Positions 1 to 6,146 of a stretch of DNA of 9,485 nucleotides are shown one piece after another (the stretch's first letter is position 1; each line of letters starts with the position of its first letter). Under the pieces are notes generated by a model. The model was not told the origin of the DNA and ran no database searches. It worked only from the letters and a program-made list of their open reading frames with translations. The translations under genes were made by a program, and so were the position numbers. The stretch lies in contig JBAUGX010000033.1 of NCBI GenBank assembly GCA_049679965.1, positions 1 to 9,485 on the forward strand, in the 5' to 3' direction. The DNA comes from 2-12-FULL-65-11 sp049679965. Its GTDB lineage: Bacteria > Acidobacteriota > Vicinamibacteria > Vicinamibacterales > CAVVIG01.

Positions 1-447
1 GCCTTCGCCGGCTTTCCCGGACGGCTGGCGATGCGCGGCCGCCGGGCTGACGAACTGACACACGCGCTGCCCCGCCTGATGCGCGCCGCCGTCGGGACCC
101 ACGCGCGACGCCTGCAACGGCTGCGGCAACAGCTCGAGGGTTTCGACGTGGGCCGACGTCTGGCGGTGATTCGCACGCGGCTCGTCTCGGGCGAGGGTCT
201 GCTCGCGAGCGCGATTGCGACACGTCGGCACCGGGCGAACGCGCGGCTCGGCGCCGTGGCGGCCCGCCTCGGGGCACTCAGCCCACTCGCCGTGCTCGGC
301 CGCGGGTACGCCGTCTGCTGGACCGGCGATCGCATCCACGTCGTACGGGCGGTGTCGGAGGTCGGCGTCGGCGACGCGGTGCGTGTCACGCTGGCAAAGG
401 GCGAACTAGAATGCCTCGTTCGTGGCAAGATCGACACCGCGTCATGA
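1..447 (+). CDS. xseA: Exodeoxyribonuclease VII large subunit, C-terminal part (5' truncated by window edge)
   Basis: This is the last 148 codons of the large, catalytic subunit of exonuclease VII, which degrades single-stranded DNA to oligonucleotides in the cytoplasm. The reading frame is open from base 1, so the start lies outside the window; the internal ATG at 31 is not a real start. The visible part is an Arg/Ala/Leu-rich helical segment, expected for the coiled-coil arm that binds the small subunit. It is followed by the family's conserved C-terminal patch SPLAVLGRGYAV (family form SPLxxLxRGYA) and a short beta-rich tail (GDAVRVTLAKGELECLV). The stop TGA at 445-447 overlaps the ATG at 444 of the next gene, which encodes the matching small subunit; this supports the call strongly. 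The catalytic N-terminal OB-fold and nuclease core cannot be checked here. Confidence 0.9.
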   Translation, partial: AFAGFPGRLAMRGRRADELTHALPRLMRAAVGTHARRLQRLRQQLEGFDVGRRLAVIRTRLVSGEGLLASAIATRRHRANARLGAVAARLGALSPLAVLGRGYAVCWTGDRIHVVRAVSEVGVGDAVRVTLAKGELECLVRGKIDTAS

Positions 448-689
448 AGCGTTACATGGCTGAACCGTCCATCAAAGACTTCGAAGCCGCGATCGCCGAA
501 CTCGAATCCATCGTCAAGAAGCTCGAAGAGGGCGACCTGGCGCTCGAGGCGTCCCTCGCGCTCTACGAGCGCGGCGTGCAGCTCTCGCGCTTCTGCCATG
601 CGCGGCTCGAAGAGGCCGAGCGCCGGATCGAAGTGCTCACCGAGCGCGGCGAGCTCAAGGCTGCGCCCTCGTCGCTCACTGACGACTGA
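444..689 (+). CDS. xseB: Exodeoxyribonuclease VII small subunit
   Basis: This 81-residue protein is the small subunit of exonuclease VII; several copies bind the large subunit's helical arm. The family core is clear: FEAAIAELESIVKKLEEGDLAL at about residues 13-34, LYERGVQLSRFCHARLEEAE at about 40-59, then IEVLTERGE. The usual family length is about 60-90 residues. The start is uncertain. ATG 444 overlaps the xseA stop in an ATGA arrangement and is chosen for translational coupling. ATG 456 (MAEPSIKDFE) would give 77 residues and fits the family N-terminus equally well. ATG 411 would give 92 residues and has AAAGGG at 396-401 upstream, but needs a 37-base overlap with xseA. The C-terminal tail (APSSLTDD) is not conserved. 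The gene is followed after 11 bases by ispA. Confidence 0.95.
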   Translation: MKRYMAEPSIKDFEAAIAELESIVKKLEEGDLALEASLALYERGVQLSRFCHARLEEAERRIEVLTERGELKAAPSSLTDD

Positions 690-700
690 CGCGGAGGGCC

Positions 701-1657
701 GTGCCGCCGTCCGACTCACTCGCCGACTTCCTCGACCGCGCTCGCGTCGCGATCGATCTCTCCTTGGAGCGATATCTCCCGAAGCCGCCCCATTGTCCCG
801 CCATCGTCAGCGAGGCGATGCGCTACAGCGTGTTCGCCGGCGGCAAGCGGCTGCGTCCGATCCTCACGCTCGCCTCGGCTGATGCCGTCGCCAGGGTTGG
901 CGCTGCCGATCTCCCCCAGGCGTGGGAAGTCGCGTTCCCCGCCGCATGCGCCGTCGAGCTCATCCATACGTACTCGCTCATCCACGACGATCTGCCGGCC
1001 ATGGACAACGACACGCTGCGCCGCGGCCGTCCGACACTCCACGTCGTCTACGGCGACGGCATCGCCGTGCTCGCCGGCGACGGGCTGCAGGCCGAAGCCT
1101 TCGCGCTGCTGGCGCGCGAGCCGGCTGGCAACCAGGCGGACCTTGTCGTCCGCAAGTTGCGCGTGATCGAGGTTGTCGGCGCCGCGGCGGGCGCGGCGGG
1201 CATGGTGGGCGGCCAGGCGATCGATCTGCAGGTGGCCGGCCAGGCGCCGGGCGGTTCTCAAGGCGCACTGCGGCTTGACGCCGACGGTCTCCGCGACATG
1301 CACGCCCGCAAGACCGGCGCCATGATTCGGGCCTCGGCCGTCGCGGGTGCGATTATGGCGGGCGCCAGCGATGATCTCATCACCACCGTCGATCGATATG
1401 CCGCCGAGATCGGTCTTGCGTTCCAGATTGTCGATGACATCCTGGACGTTGAAGGCAGCGCCGGCGAGCTCGGCAAGACCGCCGGGAAAGACGCCGCCGA
1501 GGCCAAGCCGACCTATGCGGCGCTCTATGGCGTTTCCCGCTCGCGTCAGCTCGCCGCGGAGTGCGCCGCCCGGGCCCACCAGACGCTCGTCGACGCCGGC
1601 CTGACCGCCGGACATCTCGGCCCGATTGTGGACTGGATCATCACCCGGAAGAACTAG
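701..1657 (+). CDS. ispA: Farnesyl diphosphate synthase (short-chain polyprenyl synthase)
   Basis: This 318-residue cytoplasmic enzyme condenses IPP with DMAPP and then GPP to make farnesyl diphosphate for undecaprenyl phosphate and quinone side chains. Family marks in order: GGKRLRP at 47-53 (IPP binding); first Asp-rich motif DDLPAMDND at 96-104, followed by LRRGRPTLH; GQAIDLQ at 171-177; second Asp-rich motif DDILD at 245-249; and a GKT-AGKD segment at 258-264 near KPTY. Tyr91 at position -5 and Ser92 at -4 before the first motif match the E. coli IspA pattern, which favours a C15 product, though GGPP synthesis is not excluded. The start is GTG; the next Met is residue 40, beyond conserved sequence. 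The only Shine-Dalgarno-like sequence, GGAGGG at 693-698, is unusually close (about 2-3 bases). tlyA begins 2 bases after the stop. No dxs, a frequent neighbour, is present. Confidence 0.95.
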   Translation: MPPSDSLADFLDRARVAIDLSLERYLPKPPHCPAIVSEAMRYSVFAGGKRLRPILTLASADAVARVGAADLPQAWEVAFPAACAVELIHTYSLIHDDLPAMDNDTLRRGRPTLHVVYGDGIAVLAGDGLQAEAFALLAREPAGNQADLVVRKLRVIEVVGAAAGAAGMVGGQAIDLQVAGQAPGGSQGALRLDADGLRDMHARKTGAMIRASAVAGAIMAGASDDLITTVDRYAAEIGLAFQIVDDILDVEGSAGELGKTAGKDAAEAKPTYAALYGVSRSRQLAAECAARAHQTLVDAGLTAGHLGPIVDWIITRKN

Positions 1658-1659
1658 AG

Positions 1660-2406
1660 GTGGCGGCCAGTCCCAAGCAACGCCTCGATGCCACGTTGGT
1701 CGAACGAGGTCTCGCCGCATCGCGCGAGCGGGCCCGGGCGCTGATTCTTGCCGGACAGGTGAGGGTAGATGGCCAGATCGTGTCGAAGGCCGGCGCCCCG
1801 ATCGCCGCCACGGCACGCGTGGAACTCGTCACGCCCGATCATCCGTACGTCAGCCGCGGCGGCGTCAAGCTCGCCCACGCGCTGGAGACGTTTGGCATCG
1901 ACCCTTCAGGCCGGCACGCGCTGGACATCGGCGCATCAACCGGTGGTTTCACCGACGTGCTCCTCGGCCGCGGCGCCGCGACGGTCGTCGCACTCGACGT
2001 CGGCCACGGTCAACTCGACTGGCGCCTGCGGACCGACCCGCGCGTCATCGTCCGTGAGGGCGTGAATGCTCGCCACCTCACGCGAGAGGACGTGCCTCCT
2101 CCCACCGATCTGGTGACGATCGATGTCGCGTTCATCTCGCTCGACCACATCTTCCCCGCCCTCGGACCACTCGTGCGGCCCGGGACGGTTGTCGTCTCGC
2201 TCGTCAAGCCTCAGTTCGAAGCTGGACGCGACCAGGTCGGCAAGGGCGGGCTCGTCACAGACCCAGCCGTGCACGAAGCCGTCCTCCTGAAGGTCACCGA
2301 GGCGGCTGCACGGGCGGGGTTCGAGCGAATGGGCATGGTGCCGGCGGTGATCACCGGCGCGACGGGCAACCAGGAGTTCTTTCTTCATCTGCGCAAGCTA
2401 AGATAA
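1660..2406 (+). CDS. tlyA: TlyA-family rRNA (cytidine-2'-O)-methyltransferase
   Basis: This is a 248-residue S4-domain plus FtsJ/RrmJ-fold protein. TlyA of Mycobacterium methylates the ribose 2'-O of 16S C1409 and 23S C1920 with SAM; the family is also annotated as hemolysin A. The S4 RNA-binding domain covers about residues 6-56 (RLDATLVERGLAASRERARALI, VRVDGQ). The linker and domain start is YVSRGGVKL (63-71), and the SAM loop is DIGASTGGFTD (89-99). The K-D-K-E catalytic set is visible as K70, D155 (TIDVAFIS), K183 (LVKPQFEAG) and E239 (GNQEFFLHL), close to K69/D154/K182/E238 recalled for the mycobacterial enzyme. The start is GTG at 1660, 2 bases after the ispA stop; starting further upstream would run deep into ispA. 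GGAAG at 1647-1651 could serve as ribosome binding site, implying coupled translation. Which rRNA sites are modified here is unknown. Confidence 0.93.
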   Translation: MAASPKQRLDATLVERGLAASRERARALILAGQVRVDGQIVSKAGAPIAATARVELVTPDHPYVSRGGVKLAHALETFGIDPSGRHALDIGASTGGFTDVLLGRGAATVVALDVGHGQLDWRLRTDPRVIVREGVNARHLTREDVPPPTDLVTIDVAFISLDHIFPALGPLVRPGTVVVSLVKPQFEAGRDQVGKGGLVTDPAVHEAVLLKVTEAAARAGFERMGMVPAVITGATGNQEFFLHLRKLR

Positions 2407-2467
2407 GAGCGCCCGCGGCCATGCCGAGCCGAGGATGGGCAAATCCGAGGCGAGGCATCAGCGTCAG

Positions 2468-2505
2468 TTCAATGGCAGCGGGGGTGGGGCCCCGCCGCCA
2501 TTGAA
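2468..2505 (+). promoter_or_regulatory. Strong GC-rich hairpin just upstream of nadK
   Basis: In the 101-base gap between tlyA and nadK, bases 2468-2483 pair with 2490-2505: TTCAATGGC on the left against GCCATTGAA on the right, then GCGGGG against CCCCGC. That is 16 positions with one A-C mismatch (2477/2496) and a six-base loop GTGGGG. The stem ends two bases before the ATG at 2508, so in RNA it would cover the ribosome binding region of nadK. There is no T tract after it, so a standard intrinsic terminator is unlikely. It may be a translational control element, a transcript-end stabiliser for tlyA, or a copy of a dispersed palindromic repeat. The pairing is read directly from the sequence; the role is inference. 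Confidence 0.65.
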
Positions 2506-2507
2506 TA

Positions 2508-3413
2508 ATGAATAGCAACCCAATGAGCTCGCCCAATCCCACAACACGAGTCGGCGTCGTCGCCAAGTCGCATTTGCGGGCCGCCACACCACATCTCACC
2601 GACATCGAGGCATGGCTCGGCGCCCGAGGGATCCTGGCCGTGTTCGAGACGGCCACGTCGGCCCTCATGCCGGCCTCGGCATCGCGACGCACGGCCACCA
2701 AGGAGGCCCTGGTCGGCGAGGTCGACATGGTCGTCGTCCTCGGCGGCGATGGCACACTGCTGTCGGTCGCGGACTGCATCGCCACATCCGGATCGAATAT
2801 TCCACTACTCGGCATCAACTTCGGCAGCTTGGGCTTTCTCACCGAGGTGACGCTGCCCGAGCTGTATCAATCGCTCGAGGCGGCGCTTTCGGGCCGTGCG
2901 CACATCGAAGCGCGCATGATGCTGCAGGCGACGACCATGCGAAAGGGCGCGCGCTTTGCTGCGGCTGTCGCGCTCAACGACGTGGTCGTCACGAAAGCCG
3001 CACGGTCGCGCATGATCGACCTATCCGTGTCGGTGGGCGACGAGCTCCTGACGCGCATCAAGGCCGACGGCCTCATCGTGGCGACCCCGACGGGTTCGAC
3101 CGCCTACAACCTGTCGGCCGGCGGCCCCATCGTGCAGCCCACGCTTGATGCGCTCATCCTGACGCCGATTGCGCCGCACACGCTGACGAACCGTCCGATC
3201 GTCATTCCAGCCACGTCCACGGTCCGCATTCAGCCGATCATGGAGGAGCGCGACGAAGTCTTCGTCACCTTCGACGGCCAGGCGGGATTCGAGCTGCAGC
3301 ATGGCGATGAGATCCGGATCTGCCGTGCCGATCGCCCGTTACGGCTCATCCGTCCCACGACGCGCAGTTATTTCGAGGTGCTGCGAGAGAAGCTCAAATG
3401 GGGCGAGCGATAA
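2508..3413 (+). CDS. nadK: NAD kinase (ATP/polyphosphate-dependent)
   Basis: This 301-residue cytoplasmic enzyme phosphorylates NAD+ to NADP+, the only route to NADP. Motifs: RVGVVAK at 14-20 (first beta strand); VVVLGGDGTLLSVA at 75-88 with the GGDGT loop at 79-83 (D81 the expected catalytic Asp); LGINFGSLGFL at 101-111; ALNDVVV at 155-161 (family NE/ND motif at N157-D158); DGLIVATPTGSTAYNLSAGGP at 187-207; LTPIAPHTLTNRP at 218-230; and FDGQ at 255-258. Length is normal for bacteria. Neither candidate start, ATG 2508 or ATG 2523 (MSSPNP), has a clear Shine-Dalgarno sequence. A strong hairpin ends two bases before ATG 2508, so ATG 2523 is a real alternative. The first 12 residues are not conserved and do not decide the start. 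Confidence 0.95.
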   Translation: MNSNPMSSPNPTTRVGVVAKSHLRAATPHLTDIEAWLGARGILAVFETATSALMPASASRRTATKEALVGEVDMVVVLGGDGTLLSVADCIATSGSNIPLLGINFGSLGFLTEVTLPELYQSLEAALSGRAHIEARMMLQATTMRKGARFAAAVALNDVVVTKAARSRMIDLSVSVGDELLTRIKADGLIVATPTGSTAYNLSAGGPIVQPTLDALILTPIAPHTLTNRPIVIPATSTVRIQPIMEERDEVFVTFDGQAGFELQHGDEIRICRADRPLRLIRPTTRSYFEVLREKLKWGER

Positions 3414-3422
3414 CGAATTGAT

Positions 3423-3464
3423 GATTGCTGATTGTTGATTGCCGATTGCCGATTGCCGATTGCG
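3423..3464. repeat. 7-bp tandem repeat, consensus GATTGCC, six copies
   Basis: Six consecutive heptamers fill most of the 77-base gap (3414-3490) between the convergent genes nadK and mltG: GATTGCT, GATTGTT, GATTGCC, GATTGCC, GATTGCC, GATTGCG. A partial unit (GAATTGAT) precedes them. The three middle copies are identical, suggesting recent slippage or duplication. No gene or clear bidirectional terminator is seen in the gap. The low-GC repeat stands out from its GC-rich surroundings. Such short tandem repeats are likely neutral intergenic sequence; no function is evident. Confidence 0.9.
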
Positions 3465-3490
3465 GACTACGGCGCAACTTCGCACCCTAT

Positions 3491-4522
3491 TTATCTGCGC
3501 AGCCTTCTGTCCCTGAAGTACTGCACCTGGTATTTCTGCACGTTGCGATTGTGCTGGCTGAGCGTGCTCGCGAACTCGTGCGAGCCGTCGTTGCGGCTGA
3601 CGAAGTACAGATAGTCGACGTCGGCGGGTTTCACGGCCGCTTCGAGCGAGGCGAGGCCAGGCGCCGCGATGGCCCCGGGAGGCAGCCCGCGGTAGCGGTA
3701 CGTGTTGTACGGCGAATCGAGTGCCAGATCGACGCGCCGGAGATTGCCCGTGTACTTCCCCAGCCGCATGAGGGCGTAGATCACCGTCGGATCGCACTGC
3801 AATCCGATGCCGCGGCGGAGGCGGTTCTGGTACACCGCGGCGATGAGCGGCCGCTCCTCCGGCTTGGCTGTTTCCTTCTCCACGATCGACGCCAGCGTCA
3901 CCGCCTGCCGCACCGACAGACCGCGGGCCGCTGCCGCCGCCCGCAGCTCGGGCGTAAACGCGTGCTCGAATCGATCCACCATCTGTCGGACGAGGGCGGA
4001 TGCATCGGCGTGACGCGGGAGCGAGTACGTCTCAGGAAACAGATAGCCCTCGAGATCCCGTGCGGCTGGATCCAGCGCACGAATCAACGCCGGGTCTGAC
4101 GCCGCGGCGACAAACGATGCGGCGGTCCCGAACCCACGCCCTTCGAAGACCTTCGCCATCTCGGCGATCGTCAGACCTTCGGGAAACGTCAGATTGACCA
4201 CGTAGACGTCGCCGCGGGCGAGTTTGTCGATGACGTCGAGCGGCGTCATCGGGGAATCGAAGCGATATTCGCCGGCCCGCAGTTGCCGTGCCCGTCCTCT
4301 CAGCCATAACCCGACGCGGAAGGTGATCGGGTCCGGCAGCACGCCCGCGGCAACCAGCTGATCGCCAATCGCCCGGCTGTCGGCGCCTGGGGGCACGTCC
4401 ACGAATTGCTCGGGCGCCTGGTATCCCTGATACGGCGCGTGCACGCGTTGGTACATCCAGAAGGACGCCCCACCGGCGGCGGCCGCCAGGAGGAGCGCGA
4501 GCAGCGCAAGCTTTCTCATCAT
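3491..4522 (-). CDS. mltG: Endolytic murein transglycosylase MltG (YceG family)
   Basis: This 343-residue inner-membrane protein cleaves nascent glycan strands endolytically, releasing them from the membrane-bound synthesis machinery. A hydrophobic N-terminal segment at about residues 4-23 acts as signal anchor after a short basic start. Residues about 39-105 fit the LysM-like subdomain (VDVPPGADSRAIGDQLVAAGV; LRAGEYRF). The YceG catalytic domain follows: FPEGLTI at 113-119; LEGYLFPETY at 157-166; ASIVEKET at 211-218, which contains the catalytic Glu (E218 in E. coli); VYQNRLRRGIGLQCDPTVIYAL at 230-251; YNTYRYRGLPPGAIAAPG at 272-289; and YLYFVS at 304-309. The catalytic region is intact. Tandem ATGs at 4522 and 4519 compete as start, and neither has a clear Shine-Dalgarno sequence. 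It begins 12 bases after the ruvX stop, so the two are probably cotranscribed, a common pairing in bacteria. Confidence 0.95.
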   Translation of the reverse strand: MMRKLALLALLLAAAAGGASFWMYQRVHAPYQGYQAPEQFVDVPPGADSRAIGDQLVAAGVLPDPITFRVGLWLRGRARQLRAGEYRFDSPMTPLDVIDKLARGDVYVVNLTFPEGLTIAEMAKVFEGRGFGTAASFVAAASDPALIRALDPAARDLEGYLFPETYSLPRHADASALVRQMVDRFEHAFTPELRAAAAARGLSVRQAVTLASIVEKETAKPEERPLIAAVYQNRLRRGIGLQCDPTVIYALMRLGKYTGNLRRVDLALDSPYNTYRYRGLPPGAIAAPGLASLEAAVKPADVDYLYFVSRNDGSHEFASTLSQHNRNVQKYQVQYFRDRRLRR

Positions 4523-4534
4523 CTATATATCGAT

Positions 4535-4963
4535 CTATGCGGTCCGCCGGTCCAGGTAGTCCTGCAGAATCACGGCGGCGGCCGCGGCATCGAGCTTCGC
4601 CTTGCGACGCCGCCAGTCCTTTTCCTTGACCGCAAGCCGGCTCTCCGCCTCGCGACTGCTCAATCGCTCATCTTCGGTGAGCACCGCGATCGGCGTGCGC
4701 GTCTTGAGCGCGTCGATGAACGCCGCCACATATGGCGTCTCGGTGGTCGGCCGGCCGTCGAGCCTCGCCGGCATACCGACGACGATGGCCGACAGCCCGT
4801 CGTCTTCCGCGGCGAGACGCGTCACCTCAGCCAGCACTCGTGCGACGGCGTCGGCCGCGCTCGCGACCGTCACGGTCGAAAGTGGGCGCGCCAGCGTCCC
4901 CGACGTGTCGCTAATCGCGAGGCCGACGCGGCGCCGGCCGACATCGATGCCCAGGATGCGCAT
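4535..4963 (-). CDS. ruvX: Putative pre-16S rRNA nuclease / Holliday-junction resolvase-like protein RuvX (YqgF)
   Basis: This 142-residue RNase H-fold protein belongs to the YqgF/RuvX family, which is linked to 5'-end maturation of pre-16S rRNA. The family's acidic residues are present: GIDVG at 5-9 (D7); VVGMPARLDG at 61-70; TEDERLSSREAE at 96-107 (E97/D98/E99); and KLDAAAAAVILQDYLD at 123-138 (D125). Length is typical (about 135-150). The start at 4963 gives the standard MRILGIDVGRRRVGLA N-terminus. No Shine-Dalgarno sequence is visible in the short divergent gap. A possible minus-strand -35 (TTGAAA) is present upstream but no well-spaced -10 goes with it. It is the first gene of the leftward ruvX-mltG pair and is divergent from the envC-like gene. 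Confidence 0.93.
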   Translation of the reverse strand: MRILGIDVGRRRVGLAISDTSGTLARPLSTVTVASAADAVARVLAEVTRLAAEDDGLSAIVVGMPARLDGRPTTETPYVAAFIDALKTRTPIAVLTEDERLSSREAESRLAVKEKDWRRRKAKLDAAAAAVILQDYLDRRTA

Positions 4964-4970
4964 GATCAGA

Positions 4971-4979
4971 TGCTATAAT
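4971..4979 (+). promoter_or_regulatory. Extended -10 promoter (TGCTATAAT) for the envC-like gene
   Basis: A perfect sigma70-type extended -10 element (TGnTATAAT; hexamer TATAAT at 4974-4979) lies in the 32-base divergent gap, facing the envC-like gene. No good -35 is visible about 17 bases upstream (inside ruvX), which an extended -10 can tolerate. The expected transcription start is near 4986, only about 10 bases before ATG 4996. The mRNA would therefore have a very short leader without a Shine-Dalgarno sequence. The motif is seen directly; the transcription start is inferred from standard spacing. Confidence 0.7.
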
Positions 4980-4995
4980 TTCGCACCTTTTCAAC

Positions 4996-6129
4996 ATGCG
5001 ACCAACAGTAATAGCCCTGACGGCGGTATGCGCCTCGCTGCCGCTTGCCGCGCAGCAGGCCGACCGAGGCCGGACCCAGGCGCTCGTCGGGCGCGCGACC
5101 GATCGCATGCGCGCGCTCGAGCGCGAAGCCGACCGCCTGGCCGCCGAGGAGCGAACGCTGCTCGGCGATCTCCGCAAGCTTGAACTCGACCGACAGATCG
5201 CCACCGAGGAACTGCGTCGTCTGGAAAGCGAGGATGCCCAGGTCGAATCGGATCGCGCGGCCACGACCGCGCGCATCGAGGCCCTCGAACAAGGCGTCCT
5301 GGCCGCGCGGCCGGCGCTCAAGGCCCGCCTGATCGAAATGTACAAGCTCGGCGGCGCGCGATACGCGCGGCTGCTGCTCTCGACCTCCGACATGCGGCGG
5401 CTCGGCCAGGCGTCGCGCACGGTCGCCGCGCTCGCCCAGCTCGATCGGGAGCGGATCACGTCGCACCGCCAGACGATTACCGACCTTGCGTCGACGCGCG
5501 GGCTGCTCGAAGAGCGTGGTCGGCGCCTGCAGGCACTCCTGGCCGACACGGCGCGGGCGCGGGAGGAGGCCGACCGCGCGGCCATCGCACGCAACGCGCT
5601 CATCGCCGAAATCGATCGCCGCCGCGACCTGAACGCCGAGCTGGCCGGCGAGCTGCAGCTCGCACACCAGAAGCTGCAGACCACGCTGCGCGACCTGGCG
5701 GGGGGGCTCGCGGCCACCGGGCCCTCCGCGCTCCCCCTCGTGCCCTTTCGCGGCGACCTCGACTGGCCCGTCGCCGGCACGATTGCGCGCCGGTTCGCCG
5801 CGACTTCCACCGCCCGCGCACCAGCCAGCAACGGCATCGAGATCGCGGCGGCCGAAGGGTTGCCGGTGCGTGCCATTCACGAGGGCACCGTCGCCTTCGC
5901 CGACCCGTTCACCGGGTTCGGCAACCTCGTGATTCTCGATCACGGCTCGCGCACGTACAGCGTCTACGCGAACCTCCTTGAAATCACCGTCAGGAAGGGC
6001 GCCCGCGTCGAGCAAGGCGAGACGGTCGGGTCCGTCGGTCGGCCGCCCACCGGCCCGCCCGGGCTGTACTTCGAGTTGCGCATCGACGCTAGGCCGGTCG
6101 ATCCCTTACAATGGCTCAAACCTAGGTAG
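4996..6129 (+). CDS. envC: EnvC-like murein hydrolase activator with degenerate LytM (M23) domain
   Basis: This 377-residue periplasmic protein has a signal peptide (hydrophobic to about residue 19, ...SLPLAAQ), long coiled coils rich in Arg/Glu/Ala/Leu (about 24-115 and 145-235), a short linker, and a C-terminal LytM/M23 domain (about 252-377). The zinc-ligand positions of active M23 peptidases are all changed: HxGxD reads S278-N-G-I-E282, YAHL reads YANL (N326), and HxH reads G356-L-Y358 in PGLYFELR. E. coli EnvC is degenerate in the same way (LYFEIR, ending in a PxPxxWL-type tail as here, VDPLQWLKPR). The protein is thus expected to activate a cell-separation amidase rather than cut peptidoglycan itself. 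No ftsEX or amidase gene is in the window. The ATG at 4996 is supported by the signal peptide. An S41-type gene follows after 17 bases. The symbol rests on domain layout and degeneracy. Confidence 0.85.
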   Translation: MRPTVIALTAVCASLPLAAQQADRGRTQALVGRATDRMRALEREADRLAAEERTLLGDLRKLELDRQIATEELRRLESEDAQVESDRAATTARIEALEQGVLAARPALKARLIEMYKLGGARYARLLLSTSDMRRLGQASRTVAALAQLDRERITSHRQTITDLASTRGLLEERGRRLQALLADTARAREEADRAAIARNALIAEIDRRRDLNAELAGELQLAHQKLQTTLRDLAGGLAATGPSALPLVPFRGDLDWPVAGTIARRFAATSTARAPASNGIEIAAAEGLPVRAIHEGTVAFADPFTGFGNLVILDHGSRTYSVYANLLEITVRKGARVEQGETVGSVGRPPTGPPGLYFELRIDARPVDPLQWLKPR

Positions 6130-6146
6130 TCGGACCTGAGGACCTT

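Noticed and set aside
407..412. TAGAAT, a possible -10 box for xseB inside the end of xseA
   Set aside because: No acceptable -35 or TGn extension, and xseB overlaps xseA, so cotranscription explains it better.
716..1816. 366-residue minus-strand open frame over ispA and tlyA
   Set aside because: It is antisense to two genes with complete catalytic motifs and has no recognisable domain or ribosome binding site.
2399..2404. TAAGAT at the end of tlyA as a -10 for nadK
   Set aside because: Overlaps the tlyA stop region, no TGn and no clear -35; too weak to call, though nadK could have its own start near here.
3425..4099. 224-residue plus-strand frame starting within the heptamer repeat
   Set aside because: Its first residues come from the repeat and the rest is antisense to mltG, whose catalytic motifs are intact.
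4523..4534. AT-rich stretch between ruvX and mltG (TATATATCGAT) as an operator
   Set aside because: It is not a true palindrome, is only 12 bases long and lies between likely cotranscribed genes.
5014..5034. Possible lipobox at Cys12 of the EnvC-like signal peptide
   Set aside because: The residues before the Cys (LTAV-C) do not fit the lipobox, which needs Gly/Ala/Ser directly before Cys; a standard signal peptidase site near residue 19 fits better.
4911..6015. Two overlapping minus-strand frames (321 and 349 residues) over the envC-like gene
   Set aside because: Ser/Arg- or Gly/Arg-rich shadows of the coiled-coil gene; the plus strand has promoter, signal peptide and domain evidence.
6107..6112. 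TACAAT, a possible internal -10 before the S41-type gene
   Set aside because: It lies in coding sequence with no -35 at usable spacing; the 17-base gap and ribosome binding site point to expression from the envC promoter.
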